Source: JBEISR01 sp044337705
GTDB taxonomy: Bacteria > Planctomycetota > Planctomycetia > Pirellulales > Pirellulaceae
NCBI GenBank assembly: GCA_044337705.1
Contig: JBIINB010000019.1
Location: 1 to 50,612, forward strand
Length of the DNA stretch: 50,612 nucleotides
Direction: 5' to 3'
Below are positions 1-8,402 of this stretch, one piece after another (position 1 is the first letter of the stretch; each line of letters starts with the position of its first letter). A model generated the notes under the pieces. The model worked only from the letters and a program-made list of their open reading frames with translations. It was not told the DNA's origin and made no database searches. The position numbers and the translations under genes are program-made.

Positions 1-1
1 C

Positions 2-493
2 CTGGTCCCGGCATCGACCCTGGTGGCCGCGTCGGTCTGGATGGCTGCGATTCCGATGCTGCTATTGCCACAGCTGGATCGGCGGCGGAGCCATTTGGAT
101 CGATTCCTGGAGGCATCTGGGAATTCCAATGCGATCGGGGGGACTTATTTCCCAAGAAACTCCGGTCCTCAAAAAAGTAGTCGCTGGATGGCGGTTGGCA
201 CGATCGAACCCAGCTGGGTTCTCTACAGCGGCCAGTCAATCCACGAGGTCGGAAGCGACGAACGTGGGATGGAGCAAGTCACTCACTTTCTCGATCGATC
301 CGATCGCAAACTGGTGGTTCCCAGCGTCCAGTGGTCTGAGTTGGAGCAGCGTTTGAAGGCGTGTGGGATCCCGATTCAGGCAGAAGGGATACTTGAGGGA
401 TTCCTGCGTCCGGGAAGCTCCCTGATCGCAGCGCCCGCCCACGACGACTCGACTCGCATCGGGGTTCAGCGTCCATTGCCCAGGGCGCACTGA
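2..493 (+). CDS. C-terminal part of a membrane glycosyltransferase (PMT/ArnT-like, family 39)
   Basis: The frame is open to the left edge, so the gene is cut at its 5' end; the GTG at 23 is internal. What remains is one hydrophobic segment (around the residues WMAAIPMLLL) followed by a soluble domain of about 130 residues. The stretch EPSWVLYSGQSIHEV and the later KLVVPSVQWSEL resemble the extracytoplasmic C-terminus of planctomycete dolichyl-phosphate-mannose-type glycosyltransferases, which move a sugar from a lipid carrier at the membrane. The catalytic N-terminus and the other membrane segments lie outside the window, so the family call rests on this tail alone. It converges on polA, with 34 bp between the two stop codons. 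Confidence 0.55.
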   Translation: MVPASTLVAASVWMAAIPMLLLPQLDRRRSHLDRFLEASGNSNAIGGTYFPRNSGPQKSSRWMAVGTIEPSWVLYSGQSIHEVGSDERGMEQVTHFLDRSDRKLVVPSVQWSELEQRLKACGIPIQAEGILEGFLRPGSSLIAAPAHDDSTRIGVQRPLPRAH

Positions 494-527
494 CAGGGAT
501 TGGCACTGGCCAGCCGCCAGCTACCGC

Positions 528-3428
528 CTAGAGAACCAGCTTTTCGCAGTCCCCCCAACTGCTCCCCGCCTGGAGTTCAATCTCTAGAGGTACGCTCAGA
601 GTCACCGCCTCGGTCATCTCCTTGGCGACCAATTGGGCCAATCGATCGCGAGAAGTCGGAGACACTTCGAAGATCAATTCGTCGTGGATCTGCAGCAGCA
701 TCCGAGCCTCCAGATTGGAGGACTCTTCCAGTCGGCGATGGATGGCGATCATCGCCATCTTGATGAGGTCGGCGGCCGAGCCTTGAATCACCGTATTGAC
801 TGCCATCCGTTCGGGTTCCAGCAGCACCTTCTTCTTCCTGGCTTCCAGCGCAGCGAAGTCACGCACCCCTTGGATCCAACGCTTTCTTCCCGACAGCGTC
901 TGCACATATCCCTGCCTCTTGCACTCCATGATGGTTTGCTCCATGAAGGCGACCACTCCGGGAAATCTTGCGAAGTACTGATCGATGAATCGCGAAGCTT
1001 CGTCTTGCGGAATCTGCAGCGCCTTGGCAAGGCCAAAGGGGCTTTGTCCATAGAGGATTCCGAAGTTGATCGCCTTGGCACTGCGGCGTTGATCGCTGTT
1101 GACCTGATCGATCGGGACTCCGTAGACCTGGCTGGCGACCTGCGCATGGATGTCGAGTCCATCGTGGAATGCCTTCAGCATCGCCGCATCCCGGCTGTAA
1201 TGCGCCAGAATGCGCAGCTCGATCTGAGAATAATCCGCTTTCAGCAGCAGCCAGTCCGGCTGAGATGCACGGAAGGCAGATCGGATTTCTTTCCCTTCCT
1301 GGGTGCGGACAGGAATGTTCTGCAGATTCGGATCGACGCTACTGAGCCGCCCTGTGGCCGCGACATCTTGGCGGAAGGAGGTATGGATACGGCCCGTCAC
1401 CGGACTGATCTGCTCGGGCAGCGCATCCAGATAGGTGCTCTTCAGTTTGACCGCCTGTCGGAGTTCGAGAATCTTCGCCGGCAGGGGATGCCTGGAGGCC
1501 AGTTCCTGCAGCACTTCAGCGTCGGTGCTAGGACCCGTCTTGGTCTTTTTGATGATCGGCAACTGCAGCTCTTCGAAGAGCACTTTGGCCAATTGCTTGG
1601 GGCTCTCCGGATTGAAGTGGCCACCAGCCATCTGCTCGATCTCCTGGCGGATCGATTCGATCCGCTTGCCGAAGCGATCGCTGAGCGAGCGGAGGCGCTG
1701 GACGTCGACAGCAATCCCCTGGTACTCCATCGCCGCCAACACATCGATCAGCGGAAGCTCCAGGTCGCGAAACACCGAATCCAATCCCTGCTGCTGGATG
1801 CGAGGCTGAAGCACGGGATGCAGTTGCAGCGGCAGGTCGGCATCTTCGCAGGCATAGTAGGAGATTTTCTCTAGCGGTACCTGATCCATGGTGCTTTGCT
1901 GCTTGCCCGTTCCAATCAAATCGGAGATCGGGATGGAATCGCGATCGAGCACCCGTTTGGCGATTTCACCCAGGCTGTGATTGCGCTGTCCGGCATCCAG
2001 CAGGTAATCGGCCACCATGCTGTCGAAATCGATCCCTCGGAGATGGATTCCCTGCGATCTCAGGAGGATGGAGTCAAACTTCAGGTGCTGACCGATTTTC
2101 CGAACCTTCGGATCTTCCAGCAGAGGCTTCAGGTGTTCATGCACCAGGTCCGCATCGAGGGTTAAAGTTCCTGGGGGAGCCATCAACGGGATGTAGGCTG
2201 CACAGCCGATGGCCCACGCCAGACTGTAGCCAACAGGTTTTGCATCTCGAGGCTGCAGTCCGGTCGTCTCACTGTCCAGGGAGACCCAAGGGGCTTTGCG
2301 ACAGATGGCGATCACATCCTCCAGTTGCTGCAGCGACTGGACCGTCTGGTATTTCGTCGCGAGCGATCGGGCCACCGAAGGATTGTCCGCGATTGACTCT
2401 GCCTCCAGCCATCGTTTGGCAAGCCCCTTGAATCCCAGTTGCTGAAACAGTTCGCTGGCAGGCGCCGCGTCCGGCTTGAGATCTCGCCACGGTCCCCAGG
2501 AAAGATCGATCGGGACATCGCGCCGCAAAGCGCTCAACAGACGGCTGAGGAAGGCTTGGTCGCGATAGGTCGCAAGTGTCTGCTTGCGTTTCGCGCTGGA
2601 GATCTCCTCCAAGTGCTCGTAAAGAACCTCAAGCGTCGGATACTTCCCCAGAAGCTCGGTCGCCGTCTTGGGCCCAATCGAGGGAACTCCAGGAATGTTG
2701 TCGACCGAATCGCCTACCAAGCCCTGATAGTCCGTCACTTGGCGAGGCCCGATTCCCCATTCCTCCCGCAGTTGAGCCTCTCCATAGATCTTCGATTTGC
2801 GAATCAGATAAAGCTGCACCTGATCGCTGAGCAATTGGCGGCAGTCCTTATCGGAGGTAACCAGCAGGCAGCGGGCGCCCGCCCTCTCCACCTCGTCGGC
2901 AATGGTTGCCAAGAGATCGTCCGCTTCGTACCCTCCCAACTGAAGCACCGGGATCCTAAGAAGTTCCAGTAGCTTCAGCACGATCGGAATCTGAGACCGC
3001 AGTTCTTCTGGCATCGGATCGCGATGCTGCTTGTAGGGAGGATAGATCGTATTTCGAAATGTCTCTTCCGAAGCATCGAACGTGCAAACCAGAAAGTTGG
3101 GAGCCAGACGATCTCGCAAGTCGGCAAGATCTCGTAGGAATCCGTAGACCGCCTGAACAGCCTGCCCCGATGGGCTGCTCATCGTCGGCATCGCGTGAAA
3201 AACCTGATACAGCAGGCTGTGGGAATCGACCGCAATCACCAGCTCGCCTGCCGCCAACCCTTTACCCAACCCAGAAGAAGCCCTTTTAGGGGGGGCTTCG
3301 GCATTCTTTGGACCCGTGTTGTGGGGTGTAGAAAGGGAAGGCGTTGGCTGGCTATCCGGAGGAGCGACGGTAGGTTCGGTTTCGGCAAACAGGGAGGGTT
3401 GTTTCGTCGAAGGAAGCCGTTTGGCCAT
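528..3428 (-). CDS. polA: DNA polymerase I
   Basis: Replication and repair polymerase of about 966 residues, a usual length for the family, with all three domains. The N-terminal 5'-3' exonuclease (about 60-330) includes SDKDCRQLL and GDSVDNIPGVPSIGPKTA. The 3'-5' exonuclease has DSETTGL (about 385) and later GQHLKFDS and YACEDADLPL, so the acidic proofreading residues are present. The polymerase domain has motif A DYSQIELRILAH (about 731), motif B RRSAKAINFGILYGQS and motif C QIHDELIFEV (about 911). I chose the ATG at 3428 because GGAG lies 6 nt upstream; an in-frame TTG at 3440 is less likely. A Pro/Ser-rich stretch of about 55 residues precedes the nuclease domain. The gene is monocistronic as far as can be seen. 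Confidence 0.97.
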   Translation of the reverse strand: MAKRLPSTKQPSLFAETEPTVAPPDSQPTPSLSTPHNTGPKNAEAPPKRASSGLGKGLAAGELVIAVDSHSLLYQVFHAMPTMSSPSGQAVQAVYGFLRDLADLRDRLAPNFLVCTFDASEETFRNTIYPPYKQHRDPMPEELRSQIPIVLKLLELLRIPVLQLGGYEADDLLATIADEVERAGARCLLVTSDKDCRQLLSDQVQLYLIRKSKIYGEAQLREEWGIGPRQVTDYQGLVGDSVDNIPGVPSIGPKTATELLGKYPTLEVLYEHLEEISSAKRKQTLATYRDQAFLSRLLSALRRDVPIDLSWGPWRDLKPDAAPASELFQQLGFKGLAKRWLEAESIADNPSVARSLATKYQTVQSLQQLEDVIAICRKAPWVSLDSETTGLQPRDAKPVGYSLAWAIGCAAYIPLMAPPGTLTLDADLVHEHLKPLLEDPKVRKIGQHLKFDSILLRSQGIHLRGIDFDSMVADYLLDAGQRNHSLGEIAKRVLDRDSIPISDLIGTGKQQSTMDQVPLEKISYYACEDADLPLQLHPVLQPRIQQQGLDSVFRDLELPLIDVLAAMEYQGIAVDVQRLRSLSDRFGKRIESIRQEIEQMAGGHFNPESPKQLAKVLFEELQLPIIKKTKTGPSTDAEVLQELASRHPLPAKILELRQAVKLKSTYLDALPEQISPVTGRIHTSFRQDVAATGRLSSVDPNLQNIPVRTQEGKEIRSAFRASQPDWLLLKADYSQIELRILAHYSRDAAMLKAFHDGLDIHAQVASQVYGVPIDQVNSDQRRSAKAINFGILYGQSPFGLAKALQIPQDEASRFIDQYFARFPGVVAFMEQTIMECKRQGYVQTLSGRKRWIQGVRDFAALEARKKKVLLEPERMAVNTVIQGSAADLIKMAMIAIHRRLEESSNLEARMLLQIHDELIFEVSPTSRDRLAQLVAKEMTEAVTLSVPLEIELQAGSSWGDCEKLVL

Positions 3429-3606
3429 GATACGCTCCAATCCACCCTGAACGACTCATCTCGATGCCTCATCTTACCGAAGGAAAGCCCGATGGGAGAT
3501 CGCTTCGGCACTCCCCGTGCAGTGGCGCGGAATTCTTCCGCTGGGGAAGATCGTGCCAACAGGGTAGTTTGAAGGCGTCAGCCAAGGTATCCAGGGTGAC
3601 AAATGT

Positions 3607-3635
3607 TTGACGCCCCTGGGGCCGGCACTTAGGAT
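3607..3635 (+). promoter_or_regulatory. candidate sigma-70-type promoter for the coiled-coil membrane protein
   Basis: TTGACG at 3607-3612 and TAGGAT at 3630-3635 are separated by 17 bp and lie about 80 bp before the ATG at 3717. The -35 box matches the consensus at five of six positions and the -10 box at four of six. The spacer is GC-rich and contains the small palindrome CCCCTGGGG. Consensus match only; no start-site data. Confidence 0.35.
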
Positions 3636-3716
3636 GAAAAAGTCCGGGGTCTGTGCTTTTCGCGGGACGCAATCCGTTTCCCGTAGCCGGTCAATCTAGT
3701 TCTTCGAGGGAATCTC

Positions 3717-5195
3717 ATGGCGGCTCGCGATCGTAACCTGTTTGCCTGGCAAGCCTACGTGTTGACCATGACGATCATCAGCCTCGGCCTGCTGATCGCG
3801 TTGGGCTATGTGCTGTTCACGATGTCGACCAACACGAAGAAAATGGAGTCGGCGGTCACGCGGGCTTCGGAGGCTGAGCGGCAGCTTCAGACAGTCAACA
3901 GCAAATTGCAGTCGCTCCAGGCGATGGTTGGCAACAAACAGTTCAGCGAAGCCGAGTTTCAGCAGTTGCTACAGAGCATCGGAACCGATACGGAAATCGA
4001 TACGATCAAAAAGAAGTTCGATGGCGACATGTCGCTCTTCGGGCCGGATGTGCCTGCGCAGGACCGCAACTATTCAAAGCTGGTTTCCGACTTGATGAAG
4101 GCAGTCCGAGACCGCAATCTGCAGATTGACCGCTCTTCGAAGGAAGTCGAACGACTGACCCAGGAAGTCAACTTGATTCGCGATCAAGAAACCAAGGCAA
4201 GGGAGAAAGAGGTCTCGGAAAAGAAGGAACTGCAGGCCAAGCTGGAGCAGACGATTCAGGAATACCTCGATAAAGAAGCAGCACTCAAGAAGAACCATGA
4301 GACGGAAGTCGCGGTGGCTCAGAAAAACATCGGCGCACTCCGTCAGGAAAAGACCAAACTGGAAAGCGATCTCAAAGATGTCCGCTCGGAAAACCAGCAG
4401 CTGACCCAGTTCAAAAAGGACATCATGGAGCAGCTGGTCAAGGAGACCGAGCGAGAGGATTTCGAATCGGCTCAGGGGAAAATCGTCTCGGTCGATCCTC
4501 GCGGTGTTCTGGTTTGGGTCAACATGGGACGCAAGCAGGGATTGCGTCCCGGGATTCGGTTCAGCGTCCTCAACGCCGACACCATTCGCGTTACCGAAGC
4601 AACCCCCAAAGCCCAGATCGAAATCACCAAGGTCGACGACAACATGTCCCAGGGGCGAGTGCTCAGCGATCGCCTGAATGTCCCTGTGATCTCCGACGAT
4701 CTGGTCTATTCGCCGACTTGGAAAGTCGGAGGCAAGATGAAGTTTGCACTGCTTGGAAAAATGGATGTCGACGGCAATGGGTCGGATGACCGGGAACTGG
4801 TCCGACAGATGATCGAGCAAAATGGCGGTGAGGTGGTGGAAGAACTCGGTCCCGACGGAAAGTCTAAGGGCCAGATCGACATCTACACCAGGTATCTGGT
4901 GGTCGGCGAAATGCCGAAGGTCAGTGGAGATGTGAACGACCCGAGAACGCAGGATCTGGGGCGCAAATACAACGATCTTCGCACTCGCGCTCGGCAACTG
5001 AACGTCTCCGAAATGACGCTAGACCGGCTCATGGGCTATCTTCGGAAGTACGATGAAGATCGCACCATTCCGCTGGGCGATGCCATCCGTAGCGAAGACT
5101 TCCGGGATCGAAGCGGTCCCGAACGGAGTTCCAATGAGGAGCTGACTCGGCAGTTCGGCTCCCGCGCCGGGGGAAGTTACAACCCGGACCGATAG
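3717..5195 (+). CDS. membrane-anchored coiled-coil protein of unknown function
   Basis: 492 residues. A single N-terminal membrane helix (about residues 12-36) is followed by a long charged region (about 40-250) rich in Glu, Lys and Gln with heptad character, predicted to form a coiled coil. After it comes a globular part beginning GKIVSVDPRGVLVWVNMG, which looks like a small beta-barrel or SH3-like fold, then a second domain ending in a basic, Ser/Arg-rich tail. Similar architectures are common in planctomycetes without assigned function. The protein is probably tethered to the membrane with the bulk on one side; a structural or scaffold role is inference only. The ATG at 3717 directly precedes the membrane helix. 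A candidate promoter lies at 3607-3635. Confidence 0.85.
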   Translation: MAARDRNLFAWQAYVLTMTIISLGLLIALGYVLFTMSTNTKKMESAVTRASEAERQLQTVNSKLQSLQAMVGNKQFSEAEFQQLLQSIGTDTEIDTIKKKFDGDMSLFGPDVPAQDRNYSKLVSDLMKAVRDRNLQIDRSSKEVERLTQEVNLIRDQETKAREKEVSEKKELQAKLEQTIQEYLDKEAALKKNHETEVAVAQKNIGALRQEKTKLESDLKDVRSENQQLTQFKKDIMEQLVKETEREDFESAQGKIVSVDPRGVLVWVNMGRKQGLRPGIRFSVLNADTIRVTEATPKAQIEITKVDDNMSQGRVLSDRLNVPVISDDLVYSPTWKVGGKMKFALLGKMDVDGNGSDDRELVRQMIEQNGGEVVEELGPDGKSKGQIDIYTRYLVVGEMPKVSGDVNDPRTQDLGRKYNDLRTRARQLNVSEMTLDRLMGYLRKYDEDRTIPLGDAIRSEDFRDRSGPERSSNEELTRQFGSRAGGSYNPDR

Positions 5196-5307
5196 TTTGG
5201 TGGAGCAACTCCTTGCAATCCGCTTCTCATCGATCGATTGCCATGCAGGAGGTCGGATTCCGCCGATACCTCTTCACGGTACTTCGATCACCGATCAGAG
5301 GTCGGGA

Positions 5308-5652
5308 ATGAGGATCTCCGCAACGGCAAACGTGATATGGTCTCGCCAGGGTGCGGTGTTTCTGGATCGGAAGTATTCCCGAGCTCACCAATGGATGTTT
5401 GACGGCGGGATCGTGATACCGGCCTCCTCATCTCCGGCGATCGTGCCCGTGCCACTCTCGGCTGAGCAAGCTGTCGATCCCGAAGAGGCGTTTGTCGCTT
5501 CGCTCTCCAGCTTTCACATGCTGTGGTTTCTTTCCATCGCCGCTACCCGCGGTTTTCTGGTCAACCAGTACAGCGATCAAGCAGTGGGGTCCATGGGGAC
5601 CGACGAGCGCGGCAGGCGATTTATGGAAAAGGTAGTTCTGCGCTTGCAGTAA
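5308..5652 (+). pseudogene. decayed OsmC-family peroxiredoxin gene (catalytic Cys lost, C-terminus missing)
   Basis: The product from the ATG at 5308 (AGAGG about 6 nt upstream) matches the N-terminal two thirds of OsmC/Ohr-family thiol peroxidases: HQWMFDGG, a PLS...AVDPEEAFVASLSS stretch, HMLWFLS, and a GTDERGRRFMEKVVLRL segment. Two defects stand out. The first redox Cys, expected in SLSSCHML, is Phe here (codon TTT at about 5511-5513, one change from TGT). The frame also stops at 5650-5652, before the part that normally carries the second redox Cys (an AHExCFIANS-type motif). The stop lies 8 bp before a hexanucleotide satellite. I found no trace of the missing C-terminus downstream. Peroxidase activity is very unlikely. 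It starts 112 bp after the coiled-coil gene. Confidence 0.75.
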
Positions 5653-5657
5653 CAAAA

Positions 5658-5815
<158 letters not shown>

Positions 5816-6666
5816 GAAACCAGCCCTGATGACTTCGGAGGCTTCTGAACACGCACGGCGAAACGACTGTCAGCCCTCAATCAATTGCGTAGCTCAGTCA
5901 TGTCGCGCTAGCGATCCATGGCTTGGAGCGATGCTGGAATTTGATGGTGTCCTTGAGTCGAACGCACAGTAGGGTGCTGCGATCGATTACGAGAACGAGC
6001 ACCGCTGCGCTGAGCACGAGCACGCGTTGCGACTCTCGCGACCAGGGAAGCCTGACGATCGCGAGGCCAATCGCCAGGTCATGGTACGGCCCCCAGTCGC
6101 TTCGTCGCCTGGTCCCAAGGGAGCCGCGCGATCCCATCGACTCGTTATGGCTACAGGGAGCCGCCGGGGCGGAATCGCTGCACAGAACCTGCTGGTGAAG
6201 ACCTGCTGGAGAAGTATGAGCCATCGCAGGGCGGCCTCGAGCCGAAGGAATGGCAGCGGAAAACAGATAACCCCATCGCAGGAAAATCCGCCCCCCCTCC
6301 CGGAAGGGTTTTTTCCAGGAGCGATTTATCGCATCGGCGATTACTTGGGAGAATTGCGGCAATCAGCGTGACTAGAGCGACTGTGAGGAAAGATCTTTGG
6401 ATGAGACTTCTCCGAAAATTCCCAATTGCGCCTATTCTTCTTCCTTTGCCAAGAAATTATGCTGAGTGGTGTTTCCGCTAGGACTCACCTTTTGGGGTGC
6501 CAGCCTCCCCTTAAGGGATGGTCAGACTGCGGTAACGTTTCATCGAAGGCAGGATCGGTTGCCTTGAATGGCGAAGAAATTGGGACGATCGATGCATCGC
6601 CGGGATAGTGCTCCAAAGAACGTGACCAGTTGCACTGGCTCCGAGGACTGAAAAGGATTAGCCAAC
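5816..6666. other. 850-bp region without a supportable gene
   Basis: Several short open frames occur here, but none shows a recognisable domain, a good ribosome site or codon use like its neighbours. The only structure I see is a short degenerate stretch at 5991-6023 in which the satellite unit appears in reverse orientation (GAGCAC). The last 200 bp presumably hold the promoter of the secreted protein that starts at 6667, but I could not place clear boxes. The region may be decayed DNA from the loss of osmC and whatever followed it. Confidence 0.6.
5991..6023 (-). repeat. degenerate inverted copy of the hexanucleotide repeat
   Basis: GAGAACGAGCAC (5991-6002), a 9-bp interruption, and GAGCACGAGCAC (6012-6023) are the reverse complement of the GTGCTC unit of the satellite at 5660-5815, with one base changed. 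The two arrays could pair as a long imperfect hairpin with about 175 bp between them. Confidence 0.6.
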
Positions 6667-7896
6667 ATGACCATCCGCTGGTTTGGATTGCTTTCCGCCT
6701 GCTCGCTTGCCACCCTCTCGTGGGCTGCCGCCCAGGATCCGATTGCACCGGAAGCACCTGCTGCCGCGATCGATCGTCCAGCGGCCAATGCTGATGCTTC
6801 GGGTGAGGCAGTTGAGCCGATTGCGCCGGGAGCTGTCGTCGGGGATGCCAAAGGCTGGCTGAATGGATTGTACCTGAGGCAGTGGGTTCGAACTGAATCC
6901 AGTCGCTTTGTGGTGAAGGTTGTGGAGCTCTCCGATTCCGGCGATTTAAGAGGACTTGCGGGATATCGCGTCCATCTCATCCAGGATGGGAAGGTATTTG
7001 CAGAGGGAACCAGCGACCAGGAGGGGAGATTCTCCTTCACGGGAATCCCATCCGGAGTTTACACCCTGGCTACTCTTGGCAATGGAACCATCGCCACGAT
7101 TGCAATCCATGTGCTGGATAATGAAGCAGCCAAGCACTTGAGCAATGAAGTCGAACTTCCGATTGCCACCCAAGTACCAGGATCCGTTCGCCGACTGCTG
7201 GTCAGTCAAGGGCGTTCGGTAGAGGAGCAATTGGCGGGTCCGGTAGGGGCCGACCCGATCGCGGCAACTCGTTCCTTCGGGCCCTCCTATTACGTCGTCC
7301 GTAACGAGAACGGAAGGGTCGATGGAAACGTCCGATCGATCACCAATCCGGGGGATCGCGATTATTCTGATACGCAAATCGTTGTGACGCGTGGGGGTCG
7401 AGAAGTCTATCGGACGGTTGCTTCTGAAAAAGGTGCATTCACCCTGGAAGGGATGCAGCCTGGGGTTTATGGGATCACGGCGACCGGCAAGCATGGTCTC
7501 TTTTGTAGTGCCTTTTTGGTGGGCGATCGCAAGGCAGGCGTCGCTAAGGTCTCCAATGGGCCACGTCTGATTTCCGCCATGGCGGATTTGTGCCCAGTTT
7601 TCAATTGCGAACTGGCCAGCCAGGGGGACTACCTAGTTCTGGAACGCTTGATCGAGGATCAATCTTTGGCGTCACCTGCGGAAACTCTTAGCGGTTCGGT
7701 GCCTATGGGCAGCTTTGGCGGTGGATATGCCGGGGGGGCGGGAGCGTTAGGATCAGGGCTTGGTGGAGGAATGGGTGCTGGAGGAGGTGCGGGCTTGGCC
7801 GGCGGTGGCTTGGGCGGCTTGGCAGGTATCGCGGTGGCCGGCGGTGTTGCTGCCGCCATCGCGTCGGACAATAACGAAACTCCCGACAGCTTCTAA
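6667..7896 (+). CDS. secreted protein with carboxypeptidase-regulatory-like domains (paralogue 1)
   Basis: 409 residues. A signal peptide (about 1-22, ending SWAAAQ) is followed by a Pro/Ala-rich linker and the block NGLYLRQWVRTESSRFVVKV. Two beta-sandwich segments of the carboxypeptidase-regulatory / CarbR type then follow: GYRVHLIQDGKVFAEGTSDQ...FTGIPSGVYTLATLG and a second with IVVTRGGREVYRTV...LEGMQPGVYGITATG. The end is a Gly-rich stretch (about 345-385), a short hydrophobic Ala/Gly segment and an acidic tail, perhaps a membrane or envelope anchor. Such domains usually act as structural or binding modules on the cell surface; no enzyme motif is visible. It is paralogous along most of its length to the next gene, so the pair arose by tandem duplication. 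A terminator follows at 7924-7945. Confidence 0.85.
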   Translation: MTIRWFGLLSACSLATLSWAAAQDPIAPEAPAAAIDRPAANADASGEAVEPIAPGAVVGDAKGWLNGLYLRQWVRTESSRFVVKVVELSDSGDLRGLAGYRVHLIQDGKVFAEGTSDQEGRFSFTGIPSGVYTLATLGNGTIATIAIHVLDNEAAKHLSNEVELPIATQVPGSVRRLLVSQGRSVEEQLAGPVGADPIAATRSFGPSYYVVRNENGRVDGNVRSITNPGDRDYSDTQIVVTRGGREVYRTVASEKGAFTLEGMQPGVYGITATGKHGLFCSAFLVGDRKAGVAKVSNGPRLISAMADLCPVFNCELASQGDYLVLERLIEDQSLASPAETLSGSVPMGSFGGGYAGGAGALGSGLGGGMGAGGGAGLAGGGLGGLAGIAVAGGVAAAIASDNNETPDSF

Positions 7897-7923
7897 ACAT
7901 CGCACCAAGCGTAGTTTTTCTTG

Positions 7924-7945
7924 GGGGAGCCCTTCTTGGCTCCCC
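7924..7945 (+). terminator. rho-independent-type terminator after paralogue 1
   Basis: A perfect 8-bp stem GGGGAGCC / GGCTCCCC with a 6-nt loop (CTTCTT) lies 27 bp after the stop codon. It is followed by a moderately T-rich stretch (TGTTAATTCAATTTT). Confidence 0.7.
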
Positions 7946-7960
7946 TGTTAATTCAATTTT

Positions 7961-8402
7961 GCGACCCCACTCAAAGCAGTCTTACTGGTGCCCTGCGCCC
8001 CTGCTTCTTCTTGCCGTGACTGATCGGATATCTGTTAGTCACGATTTTGGGGCGCGATCGCTGACAGATGCAGTGTCCCACTTTCCGAAGTGTTTCATCT
8101 TTTGTTGGTCGTCACAACCGGATCGACCCGCAAACTACGCGCTAGGGATCTGGAAATTCGGTCGATCTGTCGGGCGATTGGAGGCCTGAGGAAGAAACGT
8201 GTCGAATGGTACAGGGAGAAATGAGTTGCGGCCGTTCCGTGGGCGATGTCGTTGGCATGGTCCGGTGAACCGGCCCGCTTCTTCCTTTCAAACAGCGACC
8301 GATTGATTTTTCCTTCGACCAGTTGGACGCGCTCGAAGGATGTACGAATGAAGCGGGGCTGGATGGATCCAGATCGCTCCACATTGCAAAGGGCGGGTTC
8401 CG
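7961..8402. other. intergenic region between the two paralogues
   Basis: About 440 bp with no supportable gene. An inverted repeat at 8016-8042 (GTGACT and AGTCAC arms, extendable to 8 bp with one G-T pair, 11-nt loop) is followed by GATTTT and could be an operator or a weak terminator. The separate promoter of the second paralogue should lie here, but I see no convincing -35/-10 pair. The upstream regions of the two paralogues are not obviously alike. Confidence 0.35.

Noticed and set aside
633..1874. A 413-codon open frame on the plus strand inside polA.
   Set aside because: It is antisense to the conserved polymerase domain, is rich in Leu, His, Arg and Gln without a domain, and has no ribosome site. 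Long antisense frames are common in GC-rich genes.
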